Positions 24,166 through 37,290 of a stretch of 64,000 nt of DNA are shown in pieces. The notes below the pieces were generated by a model, which saw only the letters and a list, made by a program, of their open reading frames with translations, searched no databases and was not told the DNA's origin. The DNA is from Chaetorhynchus papuensis (Eukaryota > Chordata > Aves > Passeriformes > Rhipiduridae): positions 730,883-794,882 of the forward strand of contig VWYX01000347.1 of assembly GCA_013396525.1 (NCBI GenBank), written 5' to 3'. The position numbers and the translations under genes were made by a program. Within the stretch, counting starts at the first letter, position 1. The number at the start of each line of letters is the position of its first letter.

Positions 24166-27100
24166 TATTTGTGCTTTCTACGATAAATATGGTACACGGG
24201 TCTGACAGTGTATTTGAGCAGGAAGCCTATAGCTGAAGCTATGGCACTCGGGTAGCATAAGCAAATTTTTTAGCCTCCATTTTTAAAATTCCAAATAGTT
24301 TTCCCCAATAAAAAAGGAATGGAGGACACCAAATCTTTCTGGAGGAATGGTGAGTTTGAGATTCAAAAGAGCGACAACCCTGGGACTGCAGGCTGTCAGA
24401 AAAAATCATGAGTATATGGTCTCCTGAGAAATACAATAACCTCAGGCTATCAAGGTTCTGACTTCTTTTCTGGCCCTTAGAACCCTTTGAGTTTTTTGTT
24501 TAATTTTTAATGTTTATTTAAATCTCCCATGCTTCCCTTTCAGACATTTATTTTAATAAAACTTTCCAGTTCTCTGAGTTTTCCAAATGCTCTCAACTTT
24601 GGCTTAATGTTATAATGGAAGTACTGGCTGAACACTGAACTCCAGCAGTCTGAAGGATGACGAGGATAAATATGGAACTTAATGGTGGATAACTGACTTT
24701 GATGCAGTTCCATCAATCAGAAAGAGATAAACTACTTTCTCCTCTTGCAGTAACCCTTTTTAAGAAAAATGTATTGATTTTTTTTTCATCAGATAGACAT
24801 ATTAACCAGCAAGGCAGACAACGCATTCTTCTGTCTTCAGGGGCATTTTGAGCAGAGATTGACTTTTTTGGCTCTATGGGAAAACAGTCGCTATTGAGTG
24901 ATAAACTCCAAAAAAAAAGTCTCCTTCCTCTTACACTCCTGCCAGAAGCACAGAATTAACATTCACAAAATTTAATTTATGAAAGATAAGAAAAGGAATG
25001 CTTCTCCCCCCACACTCCTCCCAGTAAAACTTTTGATTTGTGGGCACAGGAATGCATGGTAGGAGAGTAAATCTGCAAGTGTAAAAATAAAGGGAAGCAT
25101 ATTTGATTGCTGTAATCTTCCATTAATGACCCTATCTGTACAGTAAATGGGGGATACAGCCCACTCAGGCCCCTTTGTGACTGATCATTAAAGATCCCAT
25201 GGCACTCTTCACAAGGGTAGACTTATCCTCCCTGTCCTTGCCAAATTCAATCACAAGTGATAATTTTGTTCTGCCTATCTATATTCTCCCTGCAGTTTTA
25301 TCTGGATAAGAGTTTTCTTTTCATTTCCTGTACAAAAAATGTTGTATAATATTTCTGTGTGCTGTTAGAGAGCTGCAGTTTTCCATTCTGAAGATTACAA
25401 TATCAGATGAAATTATTTCTGTATTATGGATATGACAAAACGTTACAACAGTCTTTTGGAAGTCCATGCTGCTTCCTTAGGTGCATAAGAATAGGTCTGT
25501 TTAATTCTCAGCTGAAAAGTGGGACTACAATAGGACAACTGCTTTCCCCTGTTTTGATGGCTCCAGTTTAGAAACCTGGCAGAAAAGAGCAGAGTGCGAC
25601 CTGCGGAATCAGCATAATTTGAGAACGTGCTCAAGCAGAGAGGAACAAAATTTTTTAAAAAATAGAGGTTGCACAGGAATTGCAGTGCTGCCAAGTATTT
25701 CTGAGCCCCATGGATGCATGAATTTTTAACGCACCTGTACACTTGCAAAAAGAGATACTTCTTATACTGACTTTTATAAGTGTAATAAATAATGACAGTT
25801 ATGTCCAGAAAAGTTAATTATGTTGTATAATAAAATTGTCGCTGGTGCAATGGTAGTTTCTAACACAAGCCATGAGGTCTTCCTGAAGGAAAGACTGGAA
25901 ACTGGGCTCTAGTTCTGACTCACAATAAAGCCTGGTTGTTGAGAAATACTTGACTTCAGTACAACTTCATAAACCATGGTAAATTTTCTGGTAGGAATGT
26001 TTAACTAATTAATGTGTTGGGTTTTTTTTCTCTTGGCTACTCACCCACTGAAGGAAGGTAGAAATTTAAATTCAGCTTTTAAATAAAATAACCTCTGATA
26101 ATTTCTGAAGTAGTATAAAACACCTTATGGTATGATAGGTAACCCTGCTTGTTTCTCTTTGCACGGATTTTGCTAAAATCACGTTATAAAAAAATGAATC
26201 TGTATAGAAATTTTTCACCTGTGTTTTCAGGCAAATTGTCCCCTCACTTTCTATCCAGTCTTCTTTTCTTCATGGAATATTCACTGCATACTATCTTACC
26301 AATGCAAGTATCTCTAAAAGTTTCGTGTTGAGCAGTCACTGTGGTGCTATGGCAGTGTCTTGGATTTACATACCAAAACCCCATCCCAGTCAGGAACTGC
26401 CATCACATGAATAGTTGTACAACACAGCTGTGAAGGCAGTGCAGAAACTAAAAGCAGGAACAGCTTGTCTTAGCATTTCCACCAAAGAAATGCTGTCAGG
26501 TTGTGTGACAATTTAAGGGCCAGGTTATGAACAGCAGCCCTTGAAGCACAGGGAGATGTGGGATGCTGAAGAGAAGGGACACAACGAAGCAGAGCTGCTA
26601 TTGTGGCTTCTCTCTTCTTTCAGATTGTTGGGAAAGGAGGCAGGTCCAAAGGCCAGGCTCAAAAGACTAAGCAACTCCAAGGGATGTGTGACAAGCTCCT
26701 CAGCATTCCTAAAACTTGCTTTGCACTGTTTTTATCCCTTTACCTACTTGCATCCTAATTCCACTTTCACATCAGCAGCACAGGCTGCAATAACAAACTT
26801 TGCCAGACAGACTGGAATCAAGGGACAGAGGATGGAGACTCAAGGGGAAGGGCGGACTTCTCAGAGACCCTTCAACCTGTTAGAAAGATTTAGAGGGCCA
26901 TAGCTCCCTTCTTCATTAAATCAGCTTTTCCACCAATCTTTGCATAATAAGTCAAATATTTGTAGCACCGAGACACTTTCCAACCTAGATGGATATTCTG
27001 TAATAATTTAACAGATAGGTGCTGAAAGTGAATTTTGGAGAATCAGAAAAATTACATAGTACCTTAGAATTCCAGAGAACAACTTGAGGAGCCTCTTTGA

Positions 27101-28264
27101 AATTTCCATATCACCTGTGAAGAAACCCCAAATGAGAAAAAGTAAGCTATGAAAATAGCATTTTCTCATAGGTTTTTTGCTTCTTTTTACAGGCAGGATA
27201 ACACAAGGGAAGCAAGCCTCTATAAGAACAAAATGTAAAGAGTTTCGATTAGAAAAGAACTCATAAATTCGAGCCTGCTCATACCTCAGTGGATTATTCA
27301 ACTCTAATTAGGATATAATTTAAGTCATTAGCAAGACAAATGTTCAGATTGAAATGGAAAATAGCTTATGTTTATACAATGAAGTTTTAATATTAAAGGT
27401 TCTTAGAAATGAAATACCTAAATTCCCAGTTGGGAAAATACGTCTTTTTTTGTTGTTGGACTGTGATCAGTTTTCTAATTTCTTGAAGATCATACAAGTT
27501 TAATCAACTTCTGACCTTATTAGAAAGCCATGAGATCATGACATTTCAAATCTTAAACTAAAACTGCACATTTATTTGTAAATTAAACAAAGAATTCCCA
27601 ATCTCCAAACATAGATTTAAATCAAATGGTCCCTAATTCCTTTGGTATTCGGCCCATAACAAACTGCTAAAAATTTAATAAGTGAGATTTAATGTCTGGG
27701 AGATTTTTTTTTGTAGCAAACTATATTAAAAAATTTAACATTATTCATACACTTAGGCTTTGAAATAGACGTTTTCTGAAGTAAATATCCAAAGGTCTTT
27801 TCCTACTATATGATCTTCTAACAGGGAAGAGTTCAGAGTTTCCTTATGGTCATACCTCTCTCTCAAGACCATACTTCTACATTTTCTTAACTGTAGTTCA
27901 AGCTATAGTTTTGTTTGACTGAAGCTCTAACACTTGTGCACTGTGTCTATACGTGGTTTTAAGTTCCATCTCATCTAAACATCTCAGCACAGACTGTGGT
28001 GATAGTCTCAAACATTGAAGCTTGACGTTTTCTGAAACTGATGGAAGCAGACTCTCACCTTGCATACAACAGCCTAAGAAACCATGTTTCAGGTGAGTAT
28101 TACAAAATTATTTCCCTGCTTTTCAGTAATATAATTACTTTCAGGAAGCATTGTTTTCTTTTAAATTTAAGTAAAAAAAAATTGCTTTCTTTAAAAAAGA
28201 AAAAAAAACCTGCCAGAAATATTCCCCTCCTCTCTTTCCTAAGCCCTGATATTATTCATGTCTA
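24166..28264. other. gene-free AT-rich unique sequence
   Basis: No gene or transposon is recognised. The longest frame, 120 codons at 26541-26903, begins in a charged segment and shows no family resemblance. A consensus splice donor CAG/GTGAGT at 28090-28098 ends an open frame that starts at 28041, but no partner exon could be identified with confidence. Confidence 0.6.
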
Positions 28265-28265
28265 G

Positions 28266-28326
28266 AGAAAAAAAAAGGAAAGAAAACAAACAAACAAACA
28301 AACAAAAAAAAAAAACCCAAAAACCA
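28266..28326. repeat. A-rich tract with (CAAA)n core
   Basis: This is an A-rich run with five or so consecutive CAAA units, followed by a homopolymeric A run and CCCAAAAACC. Confidence 0.88.
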
Positions 28327-29479
28327 ACTAGATTTCTTAATTTTTCTGTAACTAGATTCCTAATTTCTGAAATCTTCCCAGGAGCATAAATCGTAGGGAT
28401 GAAACTATAAATCAGTGATACATACCAGTTTATCAGTTACATACAATTATGTTGACTACAAGTTAAGAGCTCCTGTCCTGTTCCTTCTTCTATTTGGTTC
28501 CAAAGGGGACAATCCAGATGACCTCCCACACAGAGAAGAGACTCTTCATGATTTGACAAAATTAGTGTCTGATTTTTTGGTTGAAATGAAAGCTGTATTA
28601 GATCAAAATAAAATTATACATGTTTTTTGATGAAGGTAAATAATGCATAGTTAATAGAAAAAATCTAGACATAAATCATAGTCATTTTGAAAAGCTGTAA
28701 ATGCAGTCTAATAGGTGCTCTTTACTTTAGGATTTTCAGAGTCTGTTACAGATACCAGGAAGTTCACTCAGCATAACTTTCCCTGTAGAAATAAAGGGCC
28801 TGAGCTCCAGGCACAGAGTGTTGGAAAGGGCTGTGGTTTCCTAGTGAGTTTCCAGCAGGACCTGGTTCAGAGGAGGTTCCTCTCCACCATACCTGTGCAG
28901 CTGCCCATGCACTGCACTCGTGAGACAGGGGCGTAACACTGAAATAAATGTTTTCTTCAGATGCCTCTCATAAACTATTATTGAGAATAACTTCTCACCT
29001 TTGTTCACTCTTGTTGATAAGGGTGATAAAGAAAGTTGAGGCTCTGAACTCTTGTATTTCCCTCAGTAGGTCTTAAGTAAATTTTTCTTTATGGATTGAC
29101 TGGGTTGGAAAAGGTTACTTAAGTGTCTCACTCGAAAACATGTATTTGAGTTAAAGTTGAGTTGGATATATACTGTGGGATCTTATAGCTCAAGGTCAGT
29201 CCCTGTTGGGATGTTTTTTATTGTTTTGGTTGTTTTGGTTGTTGTTTTTGTTGCCTTTTTAAACTGTACACAGGATTATATAGCTTTATTTGCTGTTTCT
29301 TTGGCCTCTGCAGTAGCTTGATAAGTAGCATTAATGTGCGAAGGCAAACAAGACAAATTTATGCACACAGATTTCCCTGCTTGTTCTGCAGTGCTCTGAT
29401 ACACTGCACATATCAACAGAGAGTCTTTGCACAGTTCATTAATTGAGTTTTTACTCAGAATCATCCTTACCATCCATAT

Positions 29480-29880
29480 GGTACCAGCAATGGTGAGGAA
29501 AGGCTGCCTGTGGAGCCCACCCTGCAGTTACTGTACTGGCAGTTTGTGTCAGGCAGCAGTTTGATTTTAAGGGGAGCCAAATAAACGATGCCGAGAGTGC
29601 ATTTGCCCAGCTCCTTGCAAATGGGACCCACTTAGGGCTGTTATTTCTACCTTTTGTGCTCAGGAGCTGGTGTTGAATTCACTGAGACAGAAGTGGTTAA
29701 CTCTCCACTCCGCTTTTGAAGACAGATATTGAACGACCTTTAAACGCTACCCTTGCTGCCATGCACACATTAGGAGAGGATTAGTGCTTAAAGCTCACCT
29801 GCTGACCTGCAGGGGCAGTACCTACAGTGGCACCTGCAATGGTCTCTGACCATTGCAGCTGACCAAAATCACTGGTACTC
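29480..29880. promoter_or_regulatory. candidate conserved or structured noncoding block (unproven)
   Basis: This block of about 400 bp is richer in G and C than its surroundings, has no transposon match, and contains a perfect 11-bp hairpin near its right end. Its compositional contrast and lack of repeats make it a plausible conserved element, but I have no alignment and no transcript evidence. Confidence 0.22.
29834..29858. other. perfect 11-bp inverted repeat with 3-nt loop
   Basis: CTGCAATGGTC, then TCT, then GACCATTGCAG: the two 11-base arms (29834-29844 and 29848-29858) are exact reverse complements around a 3-base loop. Five bases further out on each side, CAGTG (near 29825) and CACTG (near 29872) could add a second, separated stem. 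As DNA it could extrude a small cruciform, and as RNA it would form a tight hairpin. It is shorter than a normal microRNA precursor stem. Confidence 0.9.
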
Positions 29881-32415
29881 TGATATTCTATCAGAATTTC
29901 CCCAGCTTCTACTTTATAAGCTATACTAACTGTTTTCAGATGTTAATAAAGAGATACAACAAAGCAGAAACAATGGAACAAGTTCTCAAAAGCCCCCCGT
30001 AATTCAAAATTGCTTTCCAAAAATCACTGAGATTTGTATATGTACATTTCACTAGGAAAACAAATATTCTGAGCTACTTCCTTGCTCTGGTGTGAAATTC
30101 TGGCATTCTAGCCAGAAAAGAAAAAATAAGTGAGACATGAAATTCTTTTATTGTTATGTTACTCTGTAGGAGAATACAAGCATTGGATTTTTCTTTTTCC
30201 ATTCTTGCTGAAATGCAATTCATCAGACTAAAATCCAAACAGTTGTCAGACAGGATAGCTTTTACATGTTCGTGTCTGGGAATCACTGAAGCTATTGATT
30301 TTTAAATTTAAGAGACTTGTCTTTTTGAGGGCACACTAGGAAAGGCTGCTGGAACTTATAATCTCATTTTAAGCAGAGAGTGGATTGTAGTAATATAATA
30401 ATTTTATTTAGTTTTAGAAAACAACAATTTCAGAACCTGCTAAGCACAAAGCACATTTCATAAGAACAAGAGGAAAAGAAACCAACTCTACCTCCAATGC
30501 CCAAGAGTGTAATTCACCAGGTTCCACTGAGATTCTTCCTCAAATTATTAAAGTGCTCAACAGACATGAGTAGAGGAAAGGCATTCAAACATCTGATTGT
30601 GTTGCAGAATTTTAGGAAGGGGTGGATGCCTCTTTGAGAGATTCTTAAGGTGCTCAGGAAACCTTTCCTCACCCTGAAATTCTACTCTGTATGACAGGTG
30701 GTTTTTTTCTCCAGTTACATCTGATTTCCCCAGTCACAAGTTTCCACTCACGGAAGAGGGGTAACATCATGCAGACCCCGGTGCAGCAATCGTGAAGTAT
30801 TTCCTGGTAATTGCTACACACTTTTTGTAGTTCCACTTAAATAAGATCATCTTCAGAATCTTTCCACACAAGATCAAGCTCCCTGAGGAGCTTAACCTAA
30901 GATTAACATTTAGTCACAAATAGAAGCCATTAAAGTAGGACTGAGAAGATGAGATAAACTCCTCTGTTTGTAGCGAAAGGGAAGTCACTGAGAGGTCAGA
31001 TTTGCACTCTGTGTTGGATGGCTTACCCCCCTCAATCCATCATGAGAAAATAAATCAAGTCCCTCTGAAAAATATTCAATTTACATGATAATGCGCTTGT
31101 AAAATGGTAAATTTGCAAGCTAATTATTTGGCTGGAAGGGAAAAAATGTCGAATAAAGCACACCAGGGAGTTTTGCTACTCAGGTACACCACACCTAGAT
31201 TCAATTACCAAAGCAAGCCTTTAACCCAGCAAAGGCAGCTCTTCTGCACCAGTGCAAACCTGTGGCATAGATATCTGCAGAATCAATCAGGAATCTGAAT
31301 TCTTTGCTTCAACAGAAGCAACTTTGGAAAGTGTTTCAAGTGAGGAAGCCGCATAGAATTGGTTGGCTTGCCCAGTAGCAAAATGGAAAATTCCTTTTCA
31401 TTTGTGTGGGAGCCAGAAGTGCCTGTCTAAGGTTCAAATCAGCTTCTGAGGGTAAAGATAAAGTCCCCAGCACATCGGGTCCCCTTTATCAGACTAATCA
31501 GTTCCATCTGTAACAGACTTTAAACAATATCAATTTCTAAAGATCCCAGACATGAAAATTAGACATCTGGCAATGAGGACTTAAGAGACACACACAACAC
31601 TTCTGCAGAAACATCTGAAAACCAGGCAAACACGGGAAAAAAGGTTATTATTTCTTGTGTTCAAGGTTGTGTAATTGTTCAATGTGGTATAAGTTAGAAC
31701 ATATAAAAAAAAGTTAAATCCTCATAATACTAGAAGGGCTTGAAAGTGGAATTCAATTTAGGGCTTAACAGTTTGGGGATTGAATAATAAGTTGGTCAAA
31801 TATATGATTTATGGTCAATAAAATAATTTGTAAGTTTTTCAGTGAATTAAGCAAATTATGAGAAAATTAAAAAATAAAGTATTTTGGTTTGATCCTATTA
31901 AAAGTGATTTAAATATCTGAAAATTTACACCAGTTTGGTGTACAAGAAGAAAGCAACACTAACAAAAACGTTTTCAAAATAAGCGGTTTACATTATATTA
32001 TTCAGATAGCAAAAAAAAAACTTTTTTCCACTTTGACTAGTTAAATATCAATATTTTTAAATTGTAGATCTTTCTGGCTAAGAGCCAAAACTATCAGCTC
32101 TTATCCCAGTGCAGCTTTTAGACCAATATGTACTTTCCAATATTAAAGAGTCCCATGAGCAGTAGCACTAATAAATCTGGGGGTCTACCAACCTGATTAT
32201 TAAATTTCTGTAAATTACTCCAGTCTAGCACACCCGGCTGCCCATTCCTTAATGCTGGGAATTTCAGCCCAGCAGCATCATCAGCTGCAGCCTTTATTCC
32301 CCAACACACTTCTTCACCCCAATGACTCCTTTACCTTTCAGAGTTCCCTCTGACCAGCTGAGGAGGTCACAGCTCTGGCTTGAGGGATGCACTTGCAGAC
32401 TTTGGCTTCGCAGCA

Positions 32416-32485
32416 GGACAATCCCTACACGCAAGTGGATTAGGGAATTTGGACAATCCCTACACACAAGTGGATTAGGGAATTT
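32416..32485. repeat. tandem duplication, 2 x 35 bp
   Basis: Two adjacent 35-base units start with GGACAATCCCTACAC and end with TTAGGGAATTT. They differ at a single position (G at 32431 against A at 32466). The near-identity implies a recent event, and the copy number could vary between individuals. Confidence 0.95.
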
Positions 32486-33197
32486 TTAAGCCCAGGCTGA
32501 AGATGTCAGCTTAGTGAGGGCACTTGCTCTAAATCCCTATTTTCCTCCACCCCAATTTTCCCTCTCACACGCAAATCCTTGCTCCCCTCTTCCCTTTGTG
32601 AAATTGCTTCAAAAAGGGGGACGGGGACAAGAGCATTGCACAAGGTCAGTGATTTCTGATACAAAAGACTCATGTCTGCATTAGAAATTATTAGAGAACT
32701 TCAGTTTGCAAAACACCACATAAGAAAACACGCAGATGATAAACAGTATTAAAACCAAAATTAAACTATAGTTAACACACTGCTTTCCAAAGCACTTCCC
32801 TGAACTGACTGGCAGAATGAAAATTCATTGCACAGGTTGTTCAATGTGTATTGCTGATCACTGTCAGACTGGCAATATACTGTTCAATTAATACCTGCAA
32901 TGCATTATTCAGCCTTACATACAGCTGCTGAACAGTGGAAAAAAACCCCAGTGGTTTCCAAATGAGTTTTTTGAATGAAATTCAGAAATATAATTGATAA
33001 CATATTCAGCAAATGCTGTCTAATTTGCTTTCCTATATGTGCAGATATTTATTTGTATTCCAGATACCTATGCTTTTTGTTTCCTAAGAGGAATTCTCAG
33101 AAACCAGCTTTCCATTTAATCAGTCATGTTAATTATTATCAGAAGAACATTAATTTTAGTCCATTTTGAAATGAAGTTACAAAATAACACCCACAGC

Positions 33198-33272
33198 AAA
33201 GAAAAACTCAAAACCAAAGGACCCCCACACAACGAGAAAAACAAACAAACAAAACCCCAAAACCCAAAAAAT
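33198..33272. repeat. A/C-rich low-complexity tract
   Basis: This is a run of AAAC, CAAAC and CCCCAAAA-type units with very few T or G bases. It belongs to the same class as the other CAAA/CCAAA tracts in the window. Confidence 0.82.
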
Positions 33273-33954
33273 CTCTAGAACACAAACCACAGAAGTGAAA
33301 TGGAACTTTTTCACTGCTTCGGACACAGACAAATCTCAACTGAGAAACCCTTAATGTTGTGCAAGCACTTTTAACACCATCCAAAACATTGGTGTGTTAT
33401 CGACACTGTGATAGCCAAAAATCCAGAACAACACAAGAACAAGATGGGCTGCTTTGGAAAAAGCTGCTTTGCACTTGGCCAAAGAGAATTATTTATGTGT
33501 TTGAATCCAGTTATCTCCTGATAAATGCCAAGGCTAGTGCAAAATCCAGGCTGACATGTTAAAACAAATATCACAACAATGAGAGGCAAATAACAAGGTT
33601 AAAATGCTGGTGGTCTGTTGACCTTACATTTATGACTTTTAACAAAACTCCTGGATTTTGTAAAGCCCAGCGCTGCAAAGAAAGCATTTAGAGAAATCAA
33701 ACAGTACACAGAAATGATGGAACCGAGGGAAAAACCCCAAAAAAATCTTTAGACTTACAGCTTTCTTTCCACAGGACACCTCCAGCCCCGCTTAGTCCTC
33801 ACTTTGTTGTTTGAGCAGCAGGGACAAAATTAAAACTCGTTCAAGCAGTTTGAACCCCCAGGTGATATCAGGACTTAGGTTACTGCTGCAAAGAAGCCTT
33901 TGAGCTGAACACTGCTTTGATGAGACAATTTCAATTATATTCTGACCTGACTGT

Positions 33955-34215
33955 AGTCCATGGGAGTTTTACCACTGATTTCAGCAGAGCCAGGATTTCA
34001 TGCAGCGAGTTACTGTAATTTAGATTAGTTTTGCAACTTGCTCAGAAGCTGATTCAAAATACAGTGAAGCCAAAGGGAGCTGTATTTAATCAAGTTTAAT
34101 CCAATTAGTTAATTGAACTTAATAGTATTTAAAAATTTTAATCAAAGCTAAGCAGATTTCTAAGGTTTTTCTAGGGGGCAAAACCAGTTCCATTCTAAAT
34201 AATGTATTATTCAAA
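33955..34215. promoter_or_regulatory. candidate conserved noncoding element (unproven)
   Basis: This is a repeat-free block containing a perfect inverted pair CAATTA-GT-TAATTG (34102-34115), the arrangement of two opposed homeodomain half-sites. Further TTTAAT and TTAATC cores lie on either side. This is the sort of content found in homeodomain-bound enhancers. No alignment is available, so this is a pattern-based guess. Confidence 0.25.
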
Positions 34216-35691
34216 GTTTGATGATTTTATGAAATACCTTTTAGCTCTTTGTATATAAGTTTCTGGCAAGGGGCTAGTTTTGGGTTTTTTAAAGTGTGCT
34301 TTTACTTTTCCATGAATAAAAGGAGAAAAAAGACTAACAAACCAAATTTTTAAGTTATAGAAACTTTATTGGGTAGGATTTCCAAGACTTCTGTCTTCCC
34401 ATATTGACTGAAGCACCAGAACCAGAAACAGCTTGAAATGATCTTACAAGATATTTGCCCTTTATTAGAGTAGGATGTCCCCTACAGGTCTAATATCTAT
34501 TTGATTAAAGTTCAGCAGTAATTAACTAGGCAGACAACCCAGTTTTCAGTTACTGGGCTTATAACATATGTGGTATTGCTAGAACTTCCCTGTTGTATTC
34601 TTGTGCAAAGCAAATTTTCCCTTTTTTTTTTTTTTTATGGAGACACCGTAAATTAAACCATTTGGCTACTCATGTGAGAAAGCAGGCTATTCTAAAGGTT
34701 TTCTGAAAAATGTGTTTCCTATAATTATGTTATAGAAATCATGCTATAATCTAAGATTAAATGCTTCTCATTTAAAACCATTAAATGATCCTAAAATACT
34801 CTCAGCTAAAAAGAAAACAATTTGAATGTGTGTTCCACAGAGAAGGCTCTAATTGGACAATGTCACTTAGTTCTCATTAACAATTTAGTGAGGTTATTTG
34901 AGAGACAACAGCTCAGTATTACCATGGATGCAGAGTAAGAACAGAACACTCCCAAATCAGAAACACCCTTCTGCTGATTTCTTGGCCTCTTCCTGTGCCA
35001 GTTCAGATTCTGACTTTGCCATTATTACTTCAGCACTGGGGACATCAAAGCACGAAGCAAAAAGTTTTGTCTTGGTGTACAAACTTCTGCTTTCCTTCTT
35101 CCCTGTGTGTATTAATGAGCTCAGCACCAGGGATATCAGTCATTTCTGGAGGCTTTGAGGTTCTGTAGCATTAAGCAATAATAGAGATGATAATATCAGC
35201 TCTGTACTCTTTGGATATCCACCATACCATTAATTCAGAAATAAATAAAGCCATATAAATTAAATAAGCTTTTATGATTAATAAAACATGCACATATGGC
35301 AATCTTATTAGCGTGGTGAAAGGCAGAATTTAAATTTCACAGGGAATGAAGTCAGAGAGATTTATTTTCAGATTGAAAGTAAACAAACGGGTTGGATTTT
35401 TCTCTGCTCATGTAAATTGAAGTTGCTCTTCCTGAGCTGATCAAAAATTAAATTAACATCTGAGTCAGCAAACTTTCAAATCAATTCTAGAACTTGCTGT
35501 TATCTTTCAGGCCCTGGAAATGTTATACCTGGAAGTCCTTGGGCATTTTTTGCTTTTCTGCAGTACTCAAGATGTTATTCACTGTTCCAAGAGTTTATTC
35601 ATCCCTCCTCAGAGGCTTCTTCTGATCTTTGTCACTACAGGATTTTACTTCCCATTTGAAGACCAACTGGCCTAGGCAGCTGATTTCAGAA

Positions 35692-35739
35692 GGAATAAAA
35701 GGATGAAAGGAAAAAGGATGAAAGGAAATAGGATAAAAG
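35692..35739. repeat. tandem repeat, about 3 x 15 bp
   Basis: The unit GGATGAAAGGAAAAA (35701-35715) is followed by GGATGAAAGGAAATA (35716-35730) and a partial GGATAAAAG. A degenerate GGAATAAAA precedes it. On the minus strand it gives an SFHPF-repeating open frame, which is an artefact of the repeat. Confidence 0.88.
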
Positions 35740-36879
35740 TCTTGTGCAGTCTCATCTGGGGAGACCTGTGTCAGAAGAATGGGAAGAAACTGAGCATCAC
35801 CAGGCATTGTTTTCTTCAAGTCCCAAAAATTAGCATCACTTTGTAGGAAGTAAAGTGCTCACTTCATCTGCCACTACAACATAACCAATAAATGTATGAG
35901 CCACTAATTTCCTTGTACAAAAGCCCTGAAAAATCAAACAGCTTCCAAACACATAGTGTTCCTGGAGGCCTTAGTAGAAAAAAATCACCAAAGCTGGATG
36001 GTAGCTTTTTACAAAGCTTCGTTTGCATGACATTGAAAAAGGTAAAGTCTTTATCACTATTAAATAACAATTATGGTTATGAATTAAATTGGGCTGTTTT
36101 ACTAGCATAGCATAGTATGTCACGTGTCGGTCTACTGAGTTTAGAGAGTATTATCCTTTGATCACATTTTATATTAATATGTTTAAGAAATAATCCTTTT
36201 TTAGCAGGTATCAAAATACTACTTAGTCTATAGAAAAAAATAGCTCTTCTTGTAAAGAAGTAAATTCAGTAATTAATTTCTAACATTTCACATATTCTCA
36301 TTCATTCCAGGACTTCCCTCAGCTTTTCTAAAATAAAATAGGAAAAGCAGTAGGGGAGAGCACTTCCTAAAGCAAGATTGCCTTTGAAGCTCATTATGAT
36401 TTGATAATTGAGGTAGATGATCTTATTCCATTCATCTGAATAGAAAAAAATGTAAACTTAAATTAATATTCAAAATAAATAACTTTAAAATTAGTCAGGA
36501 CATGTGGAAACAGTACATGCAATATTATTATCAGTGCCTTAATTTGGTAAAATGGATTTAAAAGAACATGATCAAACCTGATTAAAAGTGTGGCAAGTTA
36601 ACTGCAACCATGTGTCTAAGTGCTTTCCTGAGTTAGTAACTAATGGAACACACAATAGCTCATGCTTTTTGCATCCACTTATTACCTTTAATTAATTTGT
36701 TAATAGTTTCTCTTAGTATAACTGAAAGATGGATAGGAACATCCCCATCAAGAATAAAACAGAAAGTACAATAATTTACACTACTTAAAGTTTTAAAATT
36801 TATCATTAGTATCTTAAACATTTATTCATTAATGTTCCCACAAAGTGCAAGCTCTAAATGCATTTTCCCATTATTATAT

Positions 36880-37290
36880 CTCAGTAATGAAGCAGGCATG
36901 GAAATATTATTGATATTATCCAAGAGAGGATGCAATGTTTCTCGAAAGATTTACTTCAGTGAGGCCAGCCACAGACTTCACATATGATCTCTACACTGTT
37001 ATTAGATCCAAAGCTCAGAAATTACTCAGGCAGCTGGCGGCTGGTAAAATCAATGTGAGACACTTGCCTAAAAAAGGAGCTGAAAGTTTAAATACCATCA
37101 TGTTTCTGACCCTTAATCTCGATGAGAAAGTTCATCTAAAAATTACACATTCAGTTTTAATCTAATTACCAAGGCTCTTTTTTTAGTTCAGAATAAAAAG
37201 GCAGAGGAAATGGCGCCCTCATTGGAATGTCTACCCATTGAACCCATGAATAAAAAATAAAAAATCTAATTGGTGCATTCATTTTGAGTG
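36880..37290. promoter_or_regulatory. candidate conserved noncoding element (unproven)
   Basis: This is a long repeat-free block of high complexity that includes GTTTTAATCTAATTACC and a GGCGCC motif embedded in AT-rich DNA. A 76-codon frame (36935-37165) lies inside it but shows no known domain and has no clear splice signals. I judge it more likely conserved noncoding DNA than an exon, with low confidence in either case. Confidence 0.22.

Larger units (their letters stand above)
28327..32415. other. gene-free sequence with one strong small hairpin
   Basis: No gene is supported. A 71-codon frame at 28415-28630 ends in an acidic, helix-like segment (GDNPDDLPHREETLHDLTKL) that I cannot place in any family. 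There is a T/G-rich tract at 29213-29260. The GC-richer block around 29480-29880 holds the hairpin listed separately. The rest is unique AT-rich DNA. Confidence 0.6.

Noticed and set aside
26541..26903. 120-codon plus-strand frame
   Set aside because: No domain, no signal peptide, no flanking exon evidence, and composition like neighbouring noncoding DNA.
30560..30710. Possible additional diverged CR1 fragment
   Set aside because: A few CR1-like words occur (for example TCCTCACCCTGAAATTC), but not in a sustained order I could defend.
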